Shown one piece after another: positions 1 through 9,000 of a DNA stretch of 29,781 bases (the stretch's first letter is position 1; each line of letters starts with the position of its first letter). The notes beneath the pieces were generated by a model that searched no databases, had not been told where the DNA came from, and saw only the letters and a program-made list of their open reading frames with translations. The position numbers and the translations under genes are program-made. Source of the stretch: SVQP01 sp045660125. Lineage in GTDB: Bacteria; Bacillota; Clostridia; Oscillospirales; CAG-272. The DNA is taken from the NCBI GenBank assembly GCA_045660125.1, contig JAZRDG010000103.1, forward strand, positions 1 to 29,781, written 5' to 3'.

Positions 1-1812
1 CTTGGCATTTTCCATCAAGTACGGATACATCACGTCCTCAAAAAGCACCTCGCGCATACGGCGCAGGATCTCGGTATGAATTTCTCCGCTGTCGCCGGGC
101 CACGAGATCTCCATTTTTCCTTCAATGGGATGCACGTAGATCAGCCTACGCGGAATGTCCACATCCTCTACCTCCCAAACACGCCCGGCAAGCGCAAATC
201 GTTCGCCCTTGGGAATGGGGTTTGTAATGGTTCCGATCTCTTCCGCTTCAAAGCGCACGGTGTAGTCCTCGCTGTCCTTGAACACGGCGTAAAAGCGGAA
301 GCTTTTGAGTAATCTTTCACCCGCAAGCCCCACGATCAGCCCCTTTTCCTCGGTCATTTCCAAAAAATCGTTGTTGAGCATGGAGAGCATGAGCACCTTG
401 TAGTCCTCTTTTCGCACGTCCAAAAAGGGCGGCAGCGAGAGCACCTTGGCTGCAAGCGCGGCAGGCGTCAGCTCGCCTTGCGCGGCAAGAATGCTGAGCG
501 TTTGGTGGAAAAGGAGCGAATACGGCAGCTTTTTTTGCATGGGCGGCTCGATAAAACGCTCCTCAATGTAAAGCTGCACGATGGCAATGCCGCGCAAAAG
601 CTCCCACGGGATCAGCTGCGGCAAGGGAGTATTGGGCAGCGGATCCTCCTCGCGGAACACCATCATCATCTCGGGCGGCTGTCCGCGTCTGCCCGAGCGA
701 CCAAGGCGCTGCAAAAAGCCGCTGACCGAGTTGGGTGCTTGCATTTGCATGACGCGCTCAAGACGCCCGATGTCAATGCCAAGCTCCATGGTCACGGTTG
801 CGCAGGTCACCGCAAATTCTTCCTCGTTTTTCATTTTCAGCTCGGCTTCCTCGCGTAGCGATGCCGAGAGATTGCCGTGGTGGATCAGGAACACGTCGCG
901 GTCGCCTCTTGCGCGCGCGATCTGGCGCAGCGTGGCGCATACGTATTCGGTCTCTTCTCTGGAGTTGGAAAACACCAGAGATTTTTTGTCCTTGACGCAA
1001 TCGTAGGCGTATTCGTAGCCCGCGTCCAGCATAGCGGGCGTTTCGATTGCCTCCTCGCCGTCCTTTTCGGCTTCATCCTTGCTCTGCGTTGCCTTGGGGT
1101 TTTGCACGTAGAAATGCTCAAAGCCCAGTCGCCAGCGAATTTTGCCCTCCTCAAAGATCGGCACGTCGGTCTGCTTGCCCGTGCCCTCGCTCAGCCATGC
1201 AGCCGCGCCCTGCGGATCGCCAATGGTAGCCGACAGCCCCACGCGGCGCACGTCATGCCCGATCAGGTGCGAAATACGGTCCAGCTGGCAGCGGATCTGA
1301 TTGCCGCGATCGGTGCCCGTAAGCGTATGGATCTCGTCAATGACCACGTATCTAAGGTCGCCAAACAGGCGCGGAATATCGTTGGAGCGGCTGATCAGCA
1401 TGGCTTCCAGCGACTCGGGCGTGATCTGCAGCACACCCTTGGGATTTTCCAGCAGCTTGCGCTTATGCGAGGCTGCAACGTCACCGTGCCAATGCGTTAC
1501 GGGAATGCCGCTTTGATCCAGCAGCTGCTCAATGCGGAAAAACTGGTCGTTGATCAGGCTTTTGAGCGGTGCGATATACAGAACACCCACGCTACAGGGC
1601 GGATTTTCCCACAGCTCGGTGAGAATGGGAAAGAAGGCTGCCTCGGTCTTACCGCTTGCGGTGGACGAGGTCAAGAGCAGATTGCGGTCGGTCTCAAACA
1701 GGGTCTGCGCCGCAGCCATCTGCACGGGGCGCAGCGATTCCCAGGTGTTATTGTAAATAAATTCCCTGATAAAATCGGGAAACCTTTCAAAAATCTCGTC
1801 TGCCTTGGTCAT
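1..1812 (-). CDS. Lhr/BrxHI-like DEAD/DEAH-box helicase (3' end cut by window)
   Basis: Superfamily 2 helicase, predicted to unwind or translocate on DNA using ATP. The first 604 codons are visible and the frame stays open to base 1. Motifs seen: SSTASGKTE (Walker A, residues 49-57), DEIH (159-162), SAT (194-196), HHGNLS (311-316), the TMELGIDIG segment (341-349) and QRLGRSGRRG (motif VI, 368-377). HHG(S/N)LS and the LGRSGRRG form are typical of Lhr-type helicases, including BrxHI of BREX systems. The start is ATG at 1812, with AAAGGGAAG just upstream and 15 bases after the stop of the ATPase gene, so it is the third gene of the operon. The C-terminus, and whether further genes follow, cannot be seen. 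Helicase family is certain; the assignment to a defence-type subgroup rests on the neighbours. Confidence 0.9.
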   Translation of the reverse strand, partial: MTKADEIFERFPDFIREFIYNNTWESLRPVQMAAAQTLFETDRNLLLTSSTASGKTEAAFFPILTELWENPPCSVGVLYIAPLKSLINDQFFRIEQLLDQSGIPVTHWHGDVAASHKRKLLENPKGVLQITPESLEAMLISRSNDIPRLFGDLRYVVIDEIHTLTGTDRGNQIRCQLDRISHLIGHDVRRVGLSATIGDPQGAAAWLSEGTGKQTDVPIFEEGKIRWRLGFEHFYVQNPKATQSKDEAEKDGEEAIETPAMLDAGYEYAYDCVKDKKSLVFSNSREETEYVCATLRQIARARGDRDVFLIHHGNLSASLREEAELKMKNEEEFAVTCATVTMELGIDIGRLERVMQMQAPNSVSGFLQRLGRSGRRGQPPEMMMVFREEDPLPNTPLPQLIPWELLRGIAIVQLYIEERFIEPPMQKKLPYSLLFHQTLSILAAQGELTPAALAAKVLSLPPFLDVRKEDYKVLMLSMLNNDFLEMTEEKGLIVGLAGERLLKSFRFYAVFKDSEDYTVRFEAEEIGTITNPIPKGERFALAGRVWEVEDVDIPRRLIYVHPIEGKMEISWPGDSGEIHTEILRRMREVLFEDVMYPYLMENAK

Positions 1813-1827
1813 GCGCTTCCCTTTCTA

Positions 1828-3198
1828 TCAAAAATCAAGATCGTCGGGGGTAAATTGACGGGGAGAGTCGGTGGGTACGGGCGAATCGTGATTCGCCCCT
1901 GCGGGAGCGGCTGCAACCGAGGGCGTGGTTTTGACAACGTCCTCGAATTTCGCCTCGGGGTTTTGCATGAGCACGTTAAGCACGGTCATATAGTCGCGCA
2001 GCATCTCACGCGGCGTGATCATGCTATCCGCGCCAGCGCGCGCAAGGCATGCCTGCAAGAACGTCACCTGCTGCTCCTGCGATACGCGAGGCTGCACGCC
2101 GTAATACTGCGCGTAAAGCTGCGTAATGCGCGAAAGCAGCGCAAACAGCTCGTCATCGGACAAGCGGCGCAAACGGATGACGGGCCCCATCATGTTCTTG
2201 TATCCCTCCACGGTAAAGCGGCTGTCGCACAAACGTGAGCGCAATGCCTCGTAGGAGAAAAGTCCGCGGCGCGTGTCCTCCAAGAACTGCGGCGTGCCGC
2301 CAAACACGATCTCCAAGCCGGGAGCGCGTCCCTGCAGGGTATCGTTGAACATGGAAAGGATCTTTTCGTAGTTATTCTCGCGGCTGACGCGGTGCACGAT
2401 CTTGTACAGGTTGACGCACTCGTCAATAAACACCACCAGTCCGCGATAGCCCATCAGGCGCACAAGTGACGCCCAGAGCTTGAGAAAATCATACCAGTTG
2501 TCGTCATCGATGATGACCGACACCGAAAATCCGAGCGCACCCTTTGCCTCGGTCTTGGTGGAAAACTCACCGCGCAGCCAGCGCAGGCATGCGCTCATAA
2601 GCTCGCGGTCGTCCTCACCGCCGCGCATGTAGGCGCGGTAGTACGCAGTGATCACACGGGCAAAGTCAAAGCCGCCCACCAAAAATTCCACCTCGGCAAG
2701 CTTATGCATCACGCGCGCGTTAAGTGCAGCCTCAAAGGTTGCAGAGTCGGGCGAAGAGCCCTCTGCCACCAGCTCTGCCTGCAAGGAGGCGATCCATCTT
2801 GCAATGATCTTGGGCAGCGCACCGCCATCGGGAGAGGCTTTGCTGGCAAGGTTTTTCATCAGCTCGCGATAGGTTGCCACACCGCTGCCGCCCGTGCCGT
2901 ACAAACGGCGCTCGGGAGACAGGTCACAGTCAGCCGTGATAAAATCGCGCTCCAGGGCATAGCCGCGGATCAGCTGCATCAAAAAGCTTTTACCGCTGCC
3001 GTATCTACCCACCAAAAAGCGCATACCTGCGCCGCCCTCGTTGACCTGCTCAAGATCAGAGAGCAGGGCTGCGATCTCGTCCTGTCTGCCTATGGCAATA
3101 TACGGTGCACCCGCACGCGGCACAACGCCTGCGGAAACCGATGCAAGCAGCGCGCCAAGCACGCGTCTTGGTACTTGTTGTTGTATTCTTTGCTCCAT
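1828..3198 (-). CDS. BrxD-like P-loop ATPase (BREX ATP-binding domain, DUF2791 type)
   Basis: Predicted 456-aa ATPase. Visible motifs are Walker A GRYGSGKS (residues 64-71), Walker B LVVFIDE (254-260) and a conserved ITPREMLRDYM segment (about 394-404), an arrangement that fits the DUF2791/BrxD family. BrxD is paired with the Lhr-like helicase BrxHI in type 2 BREX, and the gene order here repeats that pairing. I chose the ATG at 3198 because GGAGG lies 8 bases upstream and the preceding gene ends only 2 bases away; a TTG at 3213 would add 5 residues. The C-terminal tail, from about residue 425, is low-complexity, and residues 432-441 are encoded by a palindromic repeat element (see the repeat entry). 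No PglX, PglZ or BrxC homologue is visible, so this is not a canonical BREX locus within the window. Confidence 0.85.
   Translation of the reverse strand: MEQRIQQQVPRRVLGALLASVSAGVVPRAGAPYIAIGRQDEIAALLSDLEQVNEGGAGMRFLVGRYGSGKSFLMQLIRGYALERDFITADCDLSPERRLYGTGGSGVATYRELMKNLASKASPDGGALPKIIARWIASLQAELVAEGSSPDSATFEAALNARVMHKLAEVEFLVGGFDFARVITAYYRAYMRGGEDDRELMSACLRWLRGEFSTKTEAKGALGFSVSVIIDDDNWYDFLKLWASLVRLMGYRGLVVFIDECVNLYKIVHRVSRENNYEKILSMFNDTLQGRAPGLEIVFGGTPQFLEDTRRGLFSYEALRSRLCDSRFTVEGYKNMMGPVIRLRRLSDDELFALLSRITQLYAQYYGVQPRVSQEQQVTFLQACLARAGADSMITPREMLRDYMTVLNVLMQNPEAKFEDVVKTTPSVAAAPAGANHDSPVPTDSPRQFTPDDLDF
1876..1905. repeat. Short palindromic element, copy A, inside ATPase gene
   Basis: Inverted repeat with 9-base arms, GGGCGAATC (1879-1887) and GATTCGCCC (1890-1898), separated by 2 bases, followed by CTGCGGG. 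On the coding (minus) strand it is in frame and encodes PAGANHDSPV. It shares its core layout and reading frame with copy B in the TerB_N gene. Confidence 0.75.
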
Positions 3199-3200
3199 AT

Positions 3201-4874
3201 TTATTCCCTCCAAAGGTACTGTAGCTGTTCCCTGTAATCTTCAATGACCGTATAGCCACCGTCTGCTTCTTCCAAAATCACGTCACCGAACACCTCGACC
3301 GAGATATCGTTGATCTCGTCCGCCACCGCGTCGATCATTTTGCCCATGGCGCGGCAGGTCTGCATCTGCGCCCCCGTATCCAAGGCAGCAGCCGCTGCGA
3401 TAAAGGGCAGATAGGCTGCAAGGGCACCTTTGAGCGCGTCGTCGCTCTCGGACGCGACGGGCTCGGGCGCAAGTATAGGCGCCGCCACAGGTTCGGGCGC
3501 AGGCACGGGTGTGGGCATCGGCACAGGCTCGGGCGCATCCGCCTCTTCAAATGCCTCGACAAGACGCTTCGTGGTCTCCCACGACGCTTGCTCGATCTCG
3601 GCACTGTGCGAAAGATCCAAAGGCGCTGTGGGCAGATCGTACAGCTTTTCATACGCTGCCACCTGCTCGCGCTCGGGGTTCTTGATGCGCGGCACGATGC
3701 CGTCCAGATACGCATCCATCTCGCGCTTGACCGCGTCACTCAGCATGGCGACACCAAGGCGCGATTTGACGCCCATGTGCGCGCGGATGCGGTTTTCAGT
3801 ATATTTGACCATATCGGTAATAGCCATGCGCAGCTCGTGCGAGCGCGACACCGAGCAATACTGCACCTCAATGCGCTTTTTGATGCGGTGCGAGCAAAGG
3901 GCTGCCACGTAGCTGTCGCGGCTGATCACGCTATCCTGCATGTTTCCTTTGCCGCGCAAGAGCTTTGCGCCCTCGCCGTTCTGCTCCAAAAGATAGCAAA
4001 GCACACCGGGAATGATCTCATCGTAAAGCGCCTTGCTCTCCCCCGTGGCAAACTTGCTTTTGCGGTAATCGTACTGGCAGCAATACGCAAGCAGCGCGCG
4101 CACGTAGGACGCGGTGCGACCGTCTCCCGAGTCCAGATAAAATTCCTTGAGCGTTGCCGCTGCCAGCACGTCATCCCAAATGGGTGCAAGCTGCTCAACC
4201 GGTGCGGGCAAGCCGTGCAACAGGCAATAATCGCAGATCCATTCGGCAAAATAGCGGTCAAGGCGCGGCGTGTCCTTTTTATACGCCACCCAAAGACGGC
4301 ACAACGCATCGCGCACCTTGATCGGCTCATCCTCGGGCAGATTGATCAGCTCGTAGATATTGAGCAGAATATAGCTGTAATCGGCAGGCAGATACGTGCC
4401 GCTTTGGATGATGTTCTCGCGCCACCAAAGGTAATACGCAAGCTGCGCCTTGGTCATCTGCCCATACTGCGGCATATACGAGAAAAAGCCCACGTGCGGT
4501 GCTTCCTTGCCCTTGATGCGGCGCAGATATTCGCCGTCACGGCAGAATTTTTCGTAGTAGGTGTACCCCGATTTCCAAGGGTAGACGGTCACGCGATGCA
4601 CAAGTCCGCCCTGCATTTCGTAAACCTTTTCGGGCGTGGGCTGCGCGGGAACGCGGGCGGATATGGAATCCGCCCCTACGGGGTCACGCTTGGGGGGTAT
4701 TGTTCTTGTCAGCTTGGCTTGCTCGTTTTCGGGCTGCGGCTTTGCGCGCTCAAATTGCACCTCAACCGCATCGGTCGCGCCTGCCTTGCGCTGCACGGCA
4801 GGCTTTCTTGCAGGCATCAATCCGTCGATGTCCCAAAAGGCATCCAGCTCGTCCTTTCGCTTGTTTGCGCTCAT
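3201..4874 (-). CDS. TerB N-terminal-domain protein, first gene of helicase/ATPase operon
   Basis: 557 aa, soluble, no signal peptide. Residues about 95-300 resemble the TerB_N domain: YYLWWRENI (147-155), DYSYILLNIYELIN (165-178) and a following helical region are the conserved look of that family. The N-terminal 80 residues are charged and linker-like, and residues 64-75 come from a palindromic repeat. A Pro/Ala/Glu-rich linker lies near residues 455-485. The C-terminal 70 residues are acidic and helical, of no family I can name. TerB-type domains have been linked in comparative genomics to helicases and P-loop ATPases in proposed DNA-processing or stress systems, and the two following genes fit that. 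ATG at 4874 follows GGGGGAGAAG and a strong promoter. The function is unknown; a sensing or scaffold role in the complex is inference. Confidence 0.8.
   Translation of the reverse strand: MSANKRKDELDAFWDIDGLMPARKPAVQRKAGATDAVEVQFERAKPQPENEQAKLTRTIPPKRDPVGADSISARVPAQPTPEKVYEMQGGLVHRVTVYPWKSGYTYYEKFCRDGEYLRRIKGKEAPHVGFFSYMPQYGQMTKAQLAYYLWWRENIIQSGTYLPADYSYILLNIYELINLPEDEPIKVRDALCRLWVAYKKDTPRLDRYFAEWICDYCLLHGLPAPVEQLAPIWDDVLAAATLKEFYLDSGDGRTASYVRALLAYCCQYDYRKSKFATGESKALYDEIIPGVLCYLLEQNGEGAKLLRGKGNMQDSVISRDSYVAALCSHRIKKRIEVQYCSVSRSHELRMAITDMVKYTENRIRAHMGVKSRLGVAMLSDAVKREMDAYLDGIVPRIKNPEREQVAAYEKLYDLPTAPLDLSHSAEIEQASWETTKRLVEAFEEADAPEPVPMPTPVPAPEPVAAPILAPEPVASESDDALKGALAAYLPFIAAAAALDTGAQMQTCRAMGKMIDAVADEINDISVEVFGDVILEEADGGYTVIEDYREQLQYLWRE
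4652..4683. repeat. Short palindromic element, copy B, inside TerB_N gene
   Basis: Inverted repeat with 8-base arms, GGGCGGAT (4655-4662) and ATCCGCCC (4668-4675), with a 5-base loop, followed by CTACGGGG. On the coding strand it reads DPVGADSISARV, with the same GTA/GCA-GGG-GCG-(A/G)AT codon phase as copy A. It lies in the disordered N-terminal linker, where extra residues would be tolerated. Confidence 0.75.
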
Positions 4875-4911
4875 ACTTCTCCCCCTTTTTTCGCATTTCT
4901 TGTAATTATTT

Positions 4912-4940
4912 ATTATATCATACTTTTATATGCGTGTCAA
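4912..4940 (-). promoter_or_regulatory. SigA-type promoter of TerB_N-ATPase-helicase operon
   Basis: Read on the minus strand: TTGACA (4935-4940), a 17-base spacer, then TATAAT (4912-4917). Both boxes match consensus exactly. The -10 is 37 bases before the ATG at 4874. Confidence 0.85.
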
Positions 4941-4990
4941 TGGATATCAAAGTTTTTGCAAGGGATTGGGAGTTTGAAAAATCCGTGCAC

Positions 4991-5022
4991 AAAAAAGCAG
5001 ACGCGGGACTTGCCGCGGCTGC
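4991..5022 (-). terminator. Rho-independent terminator of Thr/Glu-rich lipoprotein gene
   Basis: On the minus strand GCAGCCGCGG (5013-5022) pairs with CCGCGTCTGC (4997-5006) apart from one mismatch, and is followed by six T. It sits 11 bases past the stop of the lipoprotein gene. Confidence 0.8.
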
Positions 5023-5032
5023 TTATATTCAT

Positions 5033-5866
5033 TTAATTGGGATCTTGGATTCTGTAGCAATATTCGATCGCTTCATCCTTGGTGCCAAAGAAGGCGATGT
5101 ATTCGATATCGATATACTCCTGCTCGCCGTCGTCGGTAGCAAGCTTTCCGTCATTGCCCGCGTAATCAAAGAAATTGTATACCACGGAGGTAATGGCAGC
5201 GCCGCCGGTCACGTCCGTGTCCGCAACACCGCTTGAGCCCTCCTTGTTCTTTCTCATATCCAGGATCAATACGTCCCAGGTACCGTCGGTGATGTACATA
5301 AACCAGTTGTCGCTGTCTCTGCGGTTGCCGTTGAAGGTCTGCGTGCCGTTGAGCAGGAACGTGCCCCAGAAGTTAGAGCCGTACGTGCCGCAGTTGGTTC
5401 TGTACTTGATGGCAATGATATCGCTAAAGCCCTCTGCATTGTCGCAGGTCAGCGTAATGGACGGATCGGTGGTCGTGTCATCGGTACCGGTCAGGAAATG
5501 TGCGTAGTCTTCCACAGAGGCAACCGTTGCATTGGTGGGGGTCATTCCTACCAGATCCTGCGCGGAGAACAAAGCGGTAGGCTCAACGTTCGGAGCGGTC
5601 GCTTGGGTCTCTGTTTCGGTTTCGGTCTCTGTTTCGGTTTCGGTTTCAGTTTCGGTTTCAGTTTCGGTTTCAGTTTCGGTTTCGGTCTCGGTTTCGGTCT
5701 CGGAAGCAGCGTCGGTTACCGGCTCGGTCTCGGTCTCGGTGGGCTGCTCGGTGGTGATAGCATCGGTGGTGGGATTTTGGTCATACGAGGATTCGCCGCC
5801 CGTGCAGGCAGTAGCAGTCAGCAGCATGCAAAGCAGCAGTACCGCAATCAGAATACTTTTTTTCAT
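5033..5866 (-). CDS. Secreted lipoprotein with long Thr/Glu dipeptide-repeat linker
   Basis: 277 aa from ATG 5866 (AAAGGA upstream, 8-9 base spacing); the frame stays open further upstream but only this start gives a signal peptide and follows the promoter. Residues 1-21 are a lipoprotein signal: two lysines, a hydrophobic stretch and LTATAC with the lipidated Cys at 21. Residues about 40-88 are a Thr/Glu repeat, presumably a stiff acidic spacer across the cell wall. The remaining roughly 180 residues form a folded domain beginning ALFSAQDLVG and ending with a YIDIEYIAFF strand. It looks beta-rich and could be a carbohydrate-binding-like sandwich, but I do not recognise the family. The gene is monocistronic between its own promoter and terminator and is divergent from the glycoside-hydrolase-like gene, so a shared carbohydrate role is possible. 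Confidence 0.85.
   Translation of the reverse strand: MKKSILIAVLLLCMLLTATACTGGESSYDQNPTTDAITTEQPTETETEPVTDAASETETETETETETETETETETETETETETETETQATAPNVEPTALFSAQDLVGMTPTNATVASVEDYAHFLTGTDDTTTDPSITLTCDNAEGFSDIIAIKYRTNCGTYGSNFWGTFLLNGTQTFNGNRRDSDNWFMYITDGTWDVLILDMRKNKEGSSGVADTDVTGGAAITSVVYNFFDYAGNDGKLATDDGEQEYIDIEYIAFFGTKDEAIEYCYRIQDPN
5606..5702. repeat. Degenerate tandem repeat encoding the Thr/Glu linker
   Basis: Roughly 16 tandem 6-base units of the form TTTCGG, TTTCAG or TCTCGG (plus strand), which read as alternating Glu and Thr codons on the coding strand. Because the unit is a multiple of three, gain or loss of units changes linker length without shifting frame. Confidence 0.85.
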
Positions 5867-5921
5867 AATCAATGTCCTTTCACAGATAGAATTTGACCGT
5901 ATGATACGTTTGATCACTTCC

Positions 5922-5950
5922 AGTATAGCATGTCTTTGTGCAAATGTCAA
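5922..5950 (-). promoter_or_regulatory. Promoter of Thr/Glu-rich lipoprotein gene
   Basis: Minus strand: TTGACA (5945-5950), 17-base spacer, TATACT (5922-5927), about 56 bases before the ATG at 5866. Confidence 0.8.
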
Positions 5951-5980
5951 CCGCTTGGCAAAAATATCAGACGCCCTCCA

Positions 5981-6010
5981 TTGACACATCCCCTCCCCGT
6001 ATGCTATAAT
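5981..6010 (+). promoter_or_regulatory. Promoter of GH28-like gene
   Basis: TTGACA (5981-5986), 18-base spacer, TATAAT (6005-6010), 32 bases before the ATG at 6043. Its -35 is only 30 bases from the -35 of the divergent lipoprotein promoter. Confidence 0.8.
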
Positions 6011-6042
6011 CAATTTATCCCCTCTTTTGAAAGGAGTCAGCT

Positions 6043-9000
6043 ATGGCACGCTATCTTGTCAAAGACAAATATACCTATGAAAAGATCCGACAGACCGACT
6101 ACACCTATGCAAAGGGCAACTGGGCTCTTTCGCAGAACCACGTAGACGGCCGTTTTATTTTTGAGGCTGCCGAGGAGATCGGCACGTGGACGCTTGGTGC
6201 GAATGCTGCCCCCACAGAGATCGATCTTACCCCCGAGCAGGGCGCGCGCTTTGCATCGGTTTCGGGCTTTATGATCGCGCAATCAGGGGGCGAGGGCATG
6301 CTTTGCCGCGTCACGCTTTGGGGCAAGTCGGGCGAGTCCTTCTGCTCGGTCTGCTACATGACCCAAGCGCCGCGCCTGTTCTCCACGCTGAAGATGGACT
6401 TTGTGCCCGTTCGCATGACGCTGGAGACGCGCGCGTACGATCCCGTGTGGGACGTGCCCGAGGTAAAAGTGTCCATGCGCTTTGGCTTTGCGCTGGATAA
6501 CCTTGGTCAGGTGGGCGGTCAATCCCATTTTTACAAGGTAGAGGGCGGTACGCTGACCGACAAGGGCGGCGCGATGGTGCTGGCGCTGAACGGTCAAGCC
6601 AGCCTGACCTCTCCCCTGTTCCCCAACCGCGCAGGCACGCCCTACAATATGCTCATGCCCAGACGCAACACGGTGTTTATGGTCATGACCAACAAGTCCA
6701 CTGCAACACAGGCTTGGTTGTATTATACTACGTCAAAGCACACCGAGAAGTGCGGCAAGAGCGTGGAGCTGATCAACGACGGGCAACCGCACGCGTACTA
6801 TTTCAACCTCTCCGACACACCCACGTGTGACGGACGCCTTTCCTCGTTTACGCTTTGTGCCGAGGGCGAGGGCGAGATCATCCTGCACCGCTACTCCTTT
6901 GAGCAGGAAAAGCCGCTGATCGATTACGCGGGCAAGATCCTTAGCTGCACCGCCGATCCCAAGGCTAAAACCATCAAGATATGCGGCACGGCAGACACGG
7001 ACAAGCTGACCGCTTATGCGGGCGGCGTGATCCGCATTTACGCCACGACCATGGCAAACGCACCCACCGCTGCGGGCATTGAGAGCACCGCGGGCAAGAG
7101 ATTGATCGGCGAGTGTCCCCTGACGGCTGATTTTTGCGCGGAAAACATTCCGCTTTGCGACGAGAGCACCACGCTGCTTCCCTATCAGCTCATCGCCTTT
7201 GCCGAGGCAGACGGCTGCGCACCGCTTTGCCTGTGCGAGCGCTTTTACATTGAAAACTACGAGGATTTTGACCAAAATCCTTACGCCTTTGACCTGCCCG
7301 ACTACACGCTTTCGGTTACCGATTGCGGTGCGTACGGTGACGCGGTGCACGATGACACCCGTGCCATTCAGCAAGCGATCGACCGCGTGGCTGCCGCAGG
7401 CGGCGGACGCGTGCTGCTGCCCGGATCGAACGGTTTTTACGGGCGCAGATATATCGTCACCTCGCTGCTCATGCGCTCGCGCGTGGATCTGCATTTTGGC
7501 GACGGTGCGGTGCTCTGGCAATCCCAGCTCAAGGATGATTACGATTACGAGGTCACCTACGGGCACGACGGCGTGATCCCCGGCATCAACTGGACGCATT
7601 GCCTGCACGTTTGCAATCTGCCCCTGATCCAGGGCGCAAACCTGCACCACGTCAAGATCACGGGCAAGGGCTCGATCCGCATGATGGACACAGGCTCGGA
7701 GGAGGGCGTGGATATGCCCGGCTACGCTTCGGGCTGCCCCGACCGCATTCACCTCATTCCGATCGGATTTTTCTGCGTGGAGCATTGCGAATGCCGTGAT
7801 TTCGAGATCGTGCGCTCCAACAACTACCATACCGAATACAACCACTCGCGCTACGTGTATCTTGCCAACCTGCGCTTGCACGAGGTCAAGTGCGTCAGCG
7901 GTGACGGCTTTGGCGTAGCGGGAGCAAAGCACGTGTTTGTCAACCGCTGCTTCCTGCAGTCCAACGACGACGGCATCGTCATGTCCTGCCACTACTTTGA
8001 CCCCCGCGGCATTTTGTGGTGGACCAACCTGATGGGCGAGGACAACGGCTGCCGCAATATTACCACCGCGCACTCCTATATCAACTCGGGCGGCGGCAAG
8101 GCGCTGGCGTTTATTACGTGGGGCACCAACGACCCCAATCAGGAGCTGGAAGAGATCAGCGACGTTGTGGCTTACGATAACTATCTGGTTTGCGTTAACC
8201 CCGTGGGCACGTGGCCGGATAACCCCTATAACGGGAAAGTGCCCTTTGATAACAGCGAAACCGACGACTACTCCCCCGTCAAGAACGTGCGCGTGCTTGG
8301 CAACCGCTATCAGGGCAACTGTACGCTGGGTCCGATTGCCTGCACCAACGTGGTAACCGACTGCGGCGTGCATTCGACAAACAACTTCCGCAACGGTGAC
8401 TTTAGTCTGGGCGGTCTTGCCAACTGGACGCTGATGAAAAACAGCGACGCTGCAAGCATTGATACCGTCATTTACGCGGACAAGGAAAAGGGACGCATTT
8501 CGCACTACGAATCGGGCACGGTACGCGCCGTGCAGGGACTCTACCTTGCCATGGGCAAGCACACCTTCAGCGCAGAGGTCATGACGGGCGGCGAGGGGGC
8601 TAACATGATCGTCATGCACACACACAGCGGCAAAATCATTGCCTCCATGCCTGTTTGCAGCACGCGTCCTACCGTGTTTGCGCTGCCCTTTGAGATCAGC
8701 CAAGCCGAGGCTGCCGACGTGTTCGTCGGCTTTGAGAGCTTGGGAGAGCATCCCGACAGCTACGCCGTATTTGACAAGTGCGAAATTTACAGCCAAGTGG
8801 ACGAGGACGCCATCCGACTTGCGCGTGAGGCTGCGTTCATGGCGCAGATCGGTGCGCAGTTTGACGTGGGAGAGCGTTTTGCACCGCTCTCCGAGGACGG
8901 CAAGGTTTACTTGCAGGGCTGCGCAAAGGGAGATTTGCTGCTGCCCACGCGTGACGCATACAGCACGCTGACCCTGAATTGCGCCATCCGCCTTGAGCAC

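Noticed and set aside
1..4874. Complete BREX locus
   Set aside because: Only BrxD-like and BrxHI-like genes are seen; no PglZ, PglX, BrxA/B/C is present, so BREX is not called.
5532..5984. Frame with alternating Ser/Val opposite the Thr/Glu linker
   Set aside because: It is simply the complement of the hexamer repeat; the minus-strand frame has the lipoprotein signal, ribosome site and promoter.
5867..6013. Upstream extension of the Thr/Glu lipoprotein frame
   Set aside because: It crosses both divergent promoters and would bury the signal peptide.
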